Shown one piece after another: positions 43,535 through 50,069 of a DNA stretch of 56,652 nt (the stretch's first letter is position 1; each line of letters starts with the position of its first letter). Below the pieces are notes generated by a model. That model had not been told where the DNA came from, made no database searches, and saw only the letters and a program-made list of their open reading frames with translations. The position numbers were made by a program, and so were the translations under genes. The stretch is from contig CANQWE010000001.1 in the NCBI GenBank assembly GCA_947627475.1, positions 71,069 to 127,720 of the forward strand, read 5' to 3'. This stretch comes from an uncultured Clostridia bacterium (lineage in GTDB: Bacteria > Bacillota > Clostridia > Oscillospirales > CAG-272).

Positions 43535-43584
43535 TTGACAAGTGCGGCAAACTATTGTATTATTGTGTTAGTACAATAATACAA
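43535..43584 (+). promoter_or_regulatory. GntR-operon promoter with overlapping perfect palindromic operator
   Basis: TTGACA (43535-43540), 17-bp spacer, TATTAT (43558-43563). A perfect inverted repeat, TTGTATTATTGT (43555-43566) and ACAATAATACAA (43573-43584) around GTTAGT, covers the -10 region and start site, as expected for autorepression by the adjacent YtrA-type GntR regulator. Confidence 0.92.
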
Positions 43585-43599
43585 GAAAGGAGTGCCGCT

Positions 43600-44019
43600 A
43601 TGGCTTGGACATTTGATCAAACCATTCCAATCTATTTGCAGGCAGCGTATCGAATACGCTCTGATATCGTTTGCGGGCGATACTGTAAAAACGAAAAGCT
43701 GCCGTCTGTACGGGAATTTGCACTGACTGCGTCCATTAATCCCAATACCATTCAGCGTGCTTTCGGCCTATTGGAGGAAGAAGGGCTGGTGGTGACCCAG
43801 GGAACTGCGGGACGGTTTGTCACTTCCGACAATACTGTGATCACCCGGGCGCGGGAATCCATTGCAAAGCAGCTGGTGGAAGGATTCGCTGCAAAAATGA
43901 CAGAGCTGGGCTATTCCCCTGAGGAAGCCGCGCGACTGACAAAATCTTACTGGGGCAAAACATCCCCGACAAACATTCTAAAAAAGGAGGCACAATCGGA
44001 TGAATCTGCCGATTCTTGA
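43600..44019 (+). CDS. GntR family regulator, YtrA subfamily
   Basis: Regulator of 139 residues. The N-terminal winged helix (about 10-75) reads IPIYLQAAYRIRSDIVCGRYCKNEKLPSVREFALTASINPNTIQRAFGLLEEEGLVVTQGTAGRFVT, the GntR signature; the short C-terminal helical segment of about 55 residues is typical of the YtrA subfamily, which has no large effector domain. ATG 43600 follows AGAAAGGAG; the open frame upstream to 43420 covers the promoter and is not coding. It precedes and overlaps an ABC transporter gene, the usual YtrA setting in which the regulator represses its own operon and responds to cell-envelope stress or peptide antibiotics (family knowledge). Confidence 0.93.
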   Translation: MAWTFDQTIPIYLQAAYRIRSDIVCGRYCKNEKLPSVREFALTASINPNTIQRAFGLLEEEGLVVTQGTAGRFVTSDNTVITRARESIAKQLVEGFAAKMTELGYSPEEAARLTKSYWGKTSPTNILKKEAQSDESADS

Positions 44020-44704
44020 ATGCCGCAATTTGAGCAAAAGCTACGGACAAAGCGATTTGGCGCTGAATAACTTCAGCATTGCACTGCCCAGGGGAAAAGT
44101 GATTGGATTGCTGGGCCCCAATGGAAGCGGCAAAACCACTCTGATCAAGCTGATCGCCGGACTTCTGACGCCTACATCCGGAGAATTGCTTGTAAACGGT
44201 ATGCCCATAGGCGTAGAAACCAAACGGATCGTATCCTATCTGCCGGAACGCACATATTTTGATCCTGGTATGCAAGTGGAGGAAACCATTCGGTATTTTG
44301 CAGACTTTTACATGGATTTTAACGCAGAAAAGGCCCGAGCAATGCTGGAGGATTTGGGCGTAGACACAAATAAAAAAATGAAAGCGCTGTCCAAAGGCAC
44401 CAAGGAGAAGGTCCAGCTTGTGCTGGTCATGTCCAGAGACGCCCAGCTGTATCTTCTGGACGAACCTATCGGCGGTGTGGACCCCGCCACAAGGGACTAT
44501 ATTTTGAACACAATCGTGTCTAACTACAATCCGGATTCTACTGTGCTCATTTCCACGCACCTGATCTCCGATGTGGAAAAAGTGCTGGATGAATTTATGT
44601 TCATCCACAATGGGGCCCTGGTAATGTACAACTCTGCAGACAACGTCCGGGAAGAGCTGGGCAAAGGAATTGACGAACTGTTTCGGGAGGTTTTCAGATG
44701 CTGA
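44000..44704 (+). CDS. ABC transporter ATP-binding protein
   Basis: ATPase of 234 residues. Walker A GLLGPNGSGKTTLIKLI (about residues 33-49), the signature loop in a variant form LSKGTKEKVQLVL (in place of LSGGQ), Walker B YLLDEPIGGVDPATRD, and the switch His in LISTHLISDVE are visible. SKG instead of SGG is common in YtrB/EcsA-like exporters. It overlaps the GntR gene by 20 bp with AAAGGAGG inside that gene, and overlaps the permease gene by 7 bp. Together they form a small drug- or peptide-type export system whose substrate is unknown. Confidence 0.93.
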   Translation: MNLPILECRNLSKSYGQSDLALNNFSIALPRGKVIGLLGPNGSGKTTLIKLIAGLLTPTSGELLVNGMPIGVETKRIVSYLPERTYFDPGMQVEETIRYFADFYMDFNAEKARAMLEDLGVDTNKKMKALSKGTKEKVQLVLVMSRDAQLYLLDEPIGGVDPATRDYILNTIVSNYNPDSTVLISTHLISDVEKVLDEFMFIHNGALVMYNSADNVREELGKGIDELFREVFRC

Positions 44705-45558
44705 AGAAATTATTTCGCTACGATATGAAGTACACTGCCAGATTGGTGCTGCCGCTGATGCTGCTGACACTGGGTACTACGGTTTTGGGCAGTGTTGCAA
44801 TGAAGATGCTGGGCAGCCTGGAATACAGCGACTTCAGCCAGACCTTCGGCGCTACCCTGCTGCGGATTGTGCTGGGGCTGATTGTGGCAGGTACCTGTTT
44901 TATCCTTGTTGCCTTTGCAATTATCACCTCCATCGTTGTGTTTATGCGGTTTTATAAACACTTTTTCTCCGACGAAGGATATCTGACGCACACGCTGCCG
45001 GTAAAGACCTCTACCCACATGTTTTCTAAAACATGGTCGACCCTTTTGTGGATCGTCATCACCACAGTCGCCACTCTATTCTTTATCTTTCTTTATATTT
45101 TAATTGGTACAGCCCCCCATGGGTCACTGCTAAACACAGAAGCCTTTCGGGCAGTAGGGGAATTTTTCCAGGGCATCTTCCCCTATATGACACCGTCATA
45201 CTGGATCATAGGGCTTGAAACTTTGCTTCTCACGCTGGTCTCCGTCGTTTTTTCCACATTTATGATTTTTACGGCGATAACCATTGGAGCTGTGGTCGCA
45301 AAGAAGCACAAAATTTTGGCGGCAATCGGATTTTACTATCTGATCAACATGATTATATCCATTGTTACCGTGCTTGTTTTTGTTCTTGTAACGCTATCAA
45401 CAGTGGGCAACACTATGCTTACCGGTTCGCTGCTACACAGTCCGGAAGGTTCTACACACTTTCTGCTGATTTTTGCAATTTTGCTTTATTCAGGGCTGTC
45501 CGCTGGCGGGTTTGCCTTGTGTAATCATTTTTTAAAGAAAAAATTAAATTTATCATGA
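44698..45558 (+). CDS. ABC transporter permease (ABC-2 type)
   Basis: Membrane protein of 286 residues with about six hydrophobic segments (near residues 15-40, 55-85, 115-135, 165-195, 210-240 and 255-275). The N terminus LKKLFRYDMKYTARLVLPLML and the loop YKHFFSDEGYLTHTLPVKTSTHMFSKTWSTLLWI are a pattern found in small Firmicute permeases encoded after YtrA-type regulators. It partners the ATPase encoded just upstream. A terminator follows 2 bp after the stop. Substrate is not apparent. Confidence 0.88.
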   Translation: MLKKLFRYDMKYTARLVLPLMLLTLGTTVLGSVAMKMLGSLEYSDFSQTFGATLLRIVLGLIVAGTCFILVAFAIITSIVVFMRFYKHFFSDEGYLTHTLPVKTSTHMFSKTWSTLLWIVITTVATLFFIFLYILIGTAPHGSLLNTEAFRAVGEFFQGIFPYMTPSYWIIGLETLLLTLVSVVFSTFMIFTAITIGAVVAKKHKILAAIGFYYLINMIISIVTVLVFVLVTLSTVGNTMLTGSLLHSPEGSTHFLLIFAILLYSGLSAGGFALCNHFLKKKLNLS

Positions 45559-45559
45559 G

Positions 45560-45587
45560 AAAAAGAGGGGCTCAGCCCCTCTTTATT
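45560..45587 (+). terminator. Intrinsic terminator of the GntR-ABC operon
   Basis: AAAGAGGGGCT / AGCCCCTCTTT, 11-bp stem with a single-base tip region and T-rich tail. Confidence 0.88.
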
Positions 45588-45689
45588 TGAGCTGATCCCA
45601 AGACAGGTGGCGTGCGTCTCCCCCCACTCGGGAAAGCCGTGCTCCCTTGCATTACGCAAGGCGCCTCTGGCGAGCCGCGGCGTAAAATG

Positions 45690-45905
45690 CCCAGGGGGCA
45701 AAAAAGTTTGAGCAAACTTTCGCGTAAAGCGGGTCGGCAAAGCAAGGCCCTGCAGGATCTGCAAAAGTACTGAAGTCGTGCAGACCGGAGCAGAGTGACA
45801 GTCCGCAGAAAACAAACGCCATAGCAAAGCCGGGGACCACGGATCGCAGGGCGATCCGAGAGCGTACTTTTGGTGTACTTTGTGCAGAAAGTACCATTCG
45901 TTTCC
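45690..45905 (+). repeat. Dispersed repeat module Q, copy 2
   Basis: Related to 32085-32300, with the longest exact match at 45866-45887. Here an extra 10-bp-arm palindrome (GGATCGCAGGGCGATCC) is inserted before it. Flows directly into module P. Confidence 0.8.
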
Positions 45906-46180
45906 CTTGATTCGAGAAGCAGGGAAGAACCTACTTCTTTCTAAGAGGAAGGAAAGAATATTTCTTTCCCAAGGGAAAAAGAGAAGGACGTTCCTCTTCC
46001 ATGTGGAAAAGGAACCAAAAGACAGAAAAGGGAAGGGGGATTCCCCTTCCCTTTTCGATCCCTTTCCCTTTGACAGCAAGGTGGGGACAAACTTTCCGGT
46101 ATGCACTGGATTAGCAGCATCTGCAGGATATGTAGAAAACAAAAAGATATAGAAATATAAAGCAGGGACAAATAAAATCT
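45905..46180 (+). repeat. Dispersed repeat module P, copy 2
   Basis: Related to 31421-31690; the perfect 13-bp-arm hairpin is at 46026-46055. Module order Q-P here is the reverse of the order at 31.4-32.3 kb. The 705-bp gap 45559-46263 contains only the terminator, modules Q and P and an R remnant. Confidence 0.85.
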
Positions 46181-46216
46181 TTATGGCATCCAGCTGCAGT
46201 GTTTCGCGAAAACTTT

Positions 46217-46262
46217 GCAAGCCCCCACTGAGGCATTTCGTGAACGGCGTCAGAGGGAGTAT
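46217..46262 (-). repeat. Degenerate R-family repeat
   Basis: AAGCCCCCACTGAGGCA...GGCGTCAGAGGGAG, similar to the segment at 34610-34640, directly after the purB stop. Confidence 0.45.
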
Positions 46263-46263
46263 A

Positions 46264-47697
46264 TTAAACAGTCAGCTCTGCACCGTCTCCCATAGAAGCG
46301 CGGTTCTTTTCTAACAGAGCATCGATGGTTTCAACAAAAGTACAAACCTGTTCTGCGCTGCGCCCGGTATAATGTTCCGGCTGAAGCTGGGCTTCGATTT
46401 CTTCTTTGGTCAAAGGGAAAAGAGGATCTGCCTCGATTCGCTGAATTAGATCGTGCCGCTTCCCGTATTTCTTCACCTGCTCTGCGCTGGCAATGGAGTG
46501 GACCCGAATGCGTTCGTGAAGCTCCTGCCGGTCCCCCCCCCGTTTTACTGCTTCCATCATAATGTTTTCGCTGGCCATATAGGGCAGGTTGTCCATCACT
46601 CTGGAACGGATCACCATAGGATTGACCACGATTCCCTGGGAGATGTTGATATAAATATTCAGAATGGCATCTACCGCAAGAAAAGCTTCCGCCATGGAAA
46701 TACGCTTGTTGGCACTGTCGTCCAGGGTGCGTTCAAACCACTGGGTACCGGCGGTGATGGCGGGATTGAGAGAATCAGTGATCACATAGCGGGCCAGAGA
46801 TGCAATCCGTTCACTGCGCATGGGATTGCGCTTGTAAGGCATGGCGGAGGATCCGATCTGATGCTTTTCAAAGGGCTCCTCCATTTCCATAAAGGACTGG
46901 GCGATCCGCATGTCCCCGGAAAATTTATATGCAGACTGCGCGATACCGGATAGAACGGACATGACCCGGCTGTCGTGCTTTCTGGTGTAGGTTTGGCCGC
47001 TGACAGGTACGCATCCTGCAAAGCCGAACTTTGCGGCAATATATGCTTCTGCCCGTGCAACCTTTTCACTGTCCCCGTCAAAGAGCTCCAAAAAGCTCGC
47101 CTGGGTGCCGGTGGTTCCCTTGGAGCCCAGCAGAAGCAATCCATTTGCCACGTAATCCAGATCCTCCAAATCCAACATCAGATCATAAAGCCACAGGGTG
47201 GCGCGCTTGCCCACCGTGGTCAGCTGAGCGGGCTGGAGATGCGTATATGCCAGGGCAGGCATGTCCCGGTATTCCATAGCAAAATTCCGCAGGTTCTGCA
47301 TCACCCGCAGCAGCTTGCCCCGCACCAGCTCCAGCGCTTTTTTCATGATGATCATGTCGGTATTGTCTCCTACATAGCAGGAGGTGGCTCCCAGATGGAT
47401 GATGGGCCGCGCGCCGGGAATCTGATCCCCCCAGGCATGGATATGGGCCATTACATCGTGCCGCAGCTTTTTCTCATAAGCGGCGGCAGCTTCGTAGTCC
47501 ACGTCCTTTTCATGGGCTCGCATCTGGGCAAGCTGTTCATCTGTGATGTCCAGTCCCTCCTGCTGCTCCGCTTCGGCTAAGGCGATCCACAACGCTCGCC
47601 AGGTGGTAAATTTCATGTCGGCAGAAAAAAGATACTGCATCTCCGCGCTGGCATATCTTGTGGAAAAGGGGCTTTCATAGTTTTTGTTACTGTTCAT
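46264..47697 (-). CDS. purB: Adenylosuccinate lyase
   Basis: Enzyme of 477 residues of the fumarase/aspartase superfamily that acts twice in purine synthesis, splitting fumarate from SAICAR and from adenylosuccinate. The signature GSSAMPYKRNPMRSERI (about residues 287-303), the catalytic TSCYVGDNTDM, AYTHLQPAQLTTVGKR and QTYTRKHDSRV blocks are intact. Length and N terminus (YESPFSTRYASAEMQYLFS) resemble eukaryote-like/long bacterial PurB. Its ATG overlaps the last 11 bases of the ribbon-helix-helix gene, so the two are translated from one message. No other purine gene is nearby. Confidence 0.96.
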   Translation of the reverse strand: MNSNKNYESPFSTRYASAEMQYLFSADMKFTTWRALWIALAEAEQQEGLDITDEQLAQMRAHEKDVDYEAAAAYEKKLRHDVMAHIHAWGDQIPGARPIIHLGATSCYVGDNTDMIIMKKALELVRGKLLRVMQNLRNFAMEYRDMPALAYTHLQPAQLTTVGKRATLWLYDLMLDLEDLDYVANGLLLLGSKGTTGTQASFLELFDGDSEKVARAEAYIAAKFGFAGCVPVSGQTYTRKHDSRVMSVLSGIAQSAYKFSGDMRIAQSFMEMEEPFEKHQIGSSAMPYKRNPMRSERIASLARYVITDSLNPAITAGTQWFERTLDDSANKRISMAEAFLAVDAILNIYINISQGIVVNPMVIRSRVMDNLPYMASENIMMEAVKRGGDRQELHERIRVHSIASAEQVKKYGKRHDLIQRIEADPLFPLTKEEIEAQLQPEHYTGRSAEQVCTFVETIDALLEKNRASMGDGAELTV

Positions 47698-47908
47698 TTT
47701 CTGCGGCGTCCTCCTGGGTATTTTCCCGCGGCAGCTGAACCGCCGCCGTATTAATTTTTCCGTGGGTTTTCTCGTAGTACTGTACGTTGCTGCGGATGAT
47801 GTGTAGAAGATGGTTGTTCAGCGTGTTGTTCTCATGCTGGGCAACGTACAAAAGTTTTTTATACAGCTGGGTATCCAGACGTACGGTAAATGTCTGTTTT
47901 TCTTTCAT
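47687..47908 (-). CDS. Small ribbon-helix-helix (Arc/CopG-like) protein
   Basis: Protein of 73 residues. Residues 1-50 (KQTFTVRLDTQLYKKLLYVAQHENNTLNNHLLHIIRSNVQYYEK) show the RHH layout: a beta strand with alternating residues TFTVRL, helix A, a turn with NNTLNN, helix B. The C-terminal 20 residues are acidic and probably disordered. It may bind DNA and regulate its own promoter; no toxin partner is next to it. The gene overlaps the purB start by 11 bp, a linkage that suggests purB is controlled with it. Ribosome site is weak (GGGATGATC). Confidence 0.7.
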   Translation of the reverse strand: MKEKQTFTVRLDTQLYKKLLYVAQHENNTLNNHLLHIIRSNVQYYEKTHGKINTAAVQLPRENTQEDAAENEQ

Positions 47909-47943
47909 TGATCATCCCGCCCTTTTTATTTCCTGTAAAATAC

Positions 47944-47972
47944 AGTATACCAGAATGATACCGGAAAATCAA
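47944..47972 (-). promoter_or_regulatory. Sigma-A promoter of the RHH-purB operon
   Basis: Minus-strand TTGATT (47972-47967), 17-bp spacer, TATACT (47949-47944), 36 bp before the RHH start. GTATACTGTAT and GGTATCATT near the -10 could serve as operator halves. Confidence 0.72.
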
Positions 47973-48079
47973 GCCGGGGGGCGGGCAGACGCCGATAGAA
48001 TATTTACAAAAAACTGTGGAAAGGGACGGGAAAGTATGATACAATAATACAGCTTTAAAGAAACTGAGGATTCACAAAG

Positions 48080-48619
48080 GTGAAGGATACAAATAAAAGA
48101 GAGGAGCAGCGCAGTTTGGCAGACCGTCTGCGGGAAGCCAGGGAAAAGGCGGGACTATCCCAGCAAGAGCTGGCGCAGCGGCTGGAGGTATCGCCGGAGA
48201 TCTATGCTGCTTGGGAAGCGGGGACACAGTCGCCAGACACAGAGACTGTACGACGGGCTGCGTCTGCTTTGCATGTTACCGGCAATTATCTGTTGTTTGG
48301 CTTGTCCCGTGAGGGAATGGTAGGGGCTATGTTTCCCAACAAGGCCACGCCAGCTGTGCTTCCCGGATGGTACGGCTGCAGGATGGCAGGCGTGGCGCTG
48401 CTGTTTTGCGGCGGCGCGGGCATGCTTCTGCTGGCATTTTTGGATCGTGGCAGGGAAGGTGCAGGCGCGACGCTGCTGTCCTATCTTCCGTTCCAGATTT
48501 TTTTGGCAATATATACTGTGGGCGTAGCTTTATGTACGATATCCGCAGTTTTGCACAGCAGAGATAAGAAAAAGAAGCGTGTGAAGGAGCAGGACCATGA
48601 AAGAGAAAAGGGCAAATGA
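48080..48619 (+). CDS. XRE-type helix-turn-helix protein with two membrane helices
   Basis: Protein of 179 residues beginning at GTG 48080. Residues about 12-70 form a Cro/C1-type HTH (LADRLREAREKAGLSQQELAQRLEVSPEIYAAWEAGTQSPDTETVRRAASALHVTGNYLLFG). Two hydrophobic segments follow (about 102-122, GVALLFCGGAGMLLLAFL; 135-160, FQIFLAIYTVGVALCTI), then a strongly basic tail (HSRDKKKKRVKEQD). A membrane-tethered DNA-binding protein is predicted. The final 23 bp overlap the start of the leucine-rich-repeat gene, so the two are co-translated. Ribosome site TGAGGA is adequate. No specific family name is assigned. Confidence 0.8.
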   Translation: MKDTNKREEQRSLADRLREAREKAGLSQQELAQRLEVSPEIYAAWEAGTQSPDTETVRRAASALHVTGNYLLFGLSREGMVGAMFPNKATPAVLPGWYGCRMAGVALLFCGGAGMLLLAFLDRGREGAGATLLSYLPFQIFLAIYTVGVALCTISAVLHSRDKKKKRVKEQDHEREKGK

Positions 48620-50000
48620 AGCCGGCTTGAAAAAGGGGATGACGAAAAAAAGCATTTGGATTACCGTGATTCTTTCTGCCGTGGTTTTGCTTATTGCTGG
48701 CAGTGCTGTACTCATATTTTTGCTTACAAGGGATAAGGAGGTGCCGGACGGGCAGAACGCAGACGGCGCATCTCTTGTGCTGGAGAATCAGAAATGGGAG
48801 GACTTTCTTTATTCTGTGTACGATGACGGCACAGCTACGCTTACTGGTTACACGGGAGATGACAAAGTGGTAGAAGTCCCGGCAGAAATCGAAGGGCATA
48901 CAGTGAATACCATTGGAATTGGGTGTTTTAATGTAGGGGAAGAATGTCCTATGGAAGAAATTTTGCTTCCGGATACGATCAAGCGGTTTGAGGCACATTC
49001 GTTTGGTAATGCCAAAAATTTAAAACGGATTGCCATTCCACAGGGAACTACAGAAATTGAACTTGGAACATTTGTATATTGCTCTTCCCTAGAGGAAGTA
49101 AGCATTCCCGATACGGTTACAGAGATTGGAGAAGGGGCATTTTCCTTCTGCTCTGCGCTGGAAGGGATAGAGCTGCCGCCAAATCTGAAGACAGTGGGAG
49201 ACAGCGCGTTTTATATGTGCAAGGCACTGAAAAGTATTGCGCTTCCAAAGGGAGTAATGTCCATTGGAGAAGGCGCTTTTGAAGGGTGCTATGCGTTAGA
49301 AGAAATCGATATGCCGGACACGGTGGAGCAGATCGGAGCAAATGCGTTCAATCTGTGCGAATCGCTGACAGAGGTCAAGATATCTGAAGGCGTCACGGTT
49401 ATCGAAGAGGCTACCTTCAACAACTGCCTGGCGCTGGAGAAGGTGATTCTGCCCTCCCGTTTGGAATCCATTGAAGCAGCAGCCTTTTACTACTGTGAAA
49501 AATTGGAGTCCATCCCTTTGCCGGACACCCTGAAAAGTATCGGCGAATATGCGTTCTGCCACTGTATCGCTTTGCCACAGATCGAGCTGCCGGATTCGGT
49601 AGAAACTTTGGATAAGTCTGTGTTTGCCGATTGTACTGGTCTGAAAAAGGCGACGCTTTCGGATTCTCTTACGTCTATACCGGATTATACTTTTGCTCAG
49701 TGTACCAGTTTGCGCAGTATTGTGCTGCCTAGGGGTATTCAAAGCATTGGTGTGTATGCCTTTGTAAGCTGCGGGGAGATTACGGAGCTTTCCATTCCCG
49801 ATGGGGTGACGCTGGTAGATGCGTATGCGTTTTCTGAGATGAACAAGCTTGCGTCTATCACTGTACCGGATACGGTGGAGCAGATCGGAGAAGGCATACT
49901 TGCTTATACAGAGCAGGTGACAGTGCACTGCAGGGAGGACAGCACGATACACGAGTACTGCAGCGCCAATGAGATCCCCGTATCAATCTTAGATGATTGA
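48597..50000 (+). CDS. Membrane-anchored leucine-rich repeat (BspA-type LRR_5) protein
   Basis: Predicted 467-residue protein. A basic N terminus and one hydrophobic helix (about 19-42, WITVILSAVVLLIAGSAVLIFLL) act as a signal anchor, leaving the rest outside. After a short linker, residues about 75-455 are some sixteen to seventeen LRR_5 repeats of about 23 residues (pattern IxLPDTLKSIGEYAFCHCxxL; I.IPDGV..I...AF..C..L). BspA-like repeats mediate adhesion or protein binding in other bacteria; no catalytic motif is seen. It overlaps the membrane HTH gene by 23 bp, with AGGAGCAGG inside it, which hints that the HTH protein senses or supports this surface protein. A bidirectional terminator follows. 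Confidence 0.9.
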   Translation: MKEKRANEAGLKKGMTKKSIWITVILSAVVLLIAGSAVLIFLLTRDKEVPDGQNADGASLVLENQKWEDFLYSVYDDGTATLTGYTGDDKVVEVPAEIEGHTVNTIGIGCFNVGEECPMEEILLPDTIKRFEAHSFGNAKNLKRIAIPQGTTEIELGTFVYCSSLEEVSIPDTVTEIGEGAFSFCSALEGIELPPNLKTVGDSAFYMCKALKSIALPKGVMSIGEGAFEGCYALEEIDMPDTVEQIGANAFNLCESLTEVKISEGVTVIEEATFNNCLALEKVILPSRLESIEAAAFYYCEKLESIPLPDTLKSIGEYAFCHCIALPQIELPDSVETLDKSVFADCTGLKKATLSDSLTSIPDYTFAQCTSLRSIVLPRGIQSIGVYAFVSCGEITELSIPDGVTLVDAYAFSEMNKLASITVPDTVEQIGEGILAYTEQVTVHCREDSTIHEYCSANEIPVSILDD

Positions 50001-50033
50001 CAGGGGAGGCGGACCTATCGAATATTTTGTAAA

Positions 50034-50069
50034 GTAAAAAACCGGCAGCAAAGCTGCCGCTTTTTTTTA
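50034..50069. terminator. Bidirectional terminator between LRR and GH31 genes
   Basis: CGGCAGC / GCTGCCG stem with an AAA loop, with a T run on each strand. It overlaps the stop codon of the GH31 gene. Confidence 0.9.

Noticed and set aside
43420..43599. Longer GntR reading frame starting at 43420
   Set aside because: It would run through the promoter and operator at 43535-43584; the ATG at 43600 has a good ribosome site.
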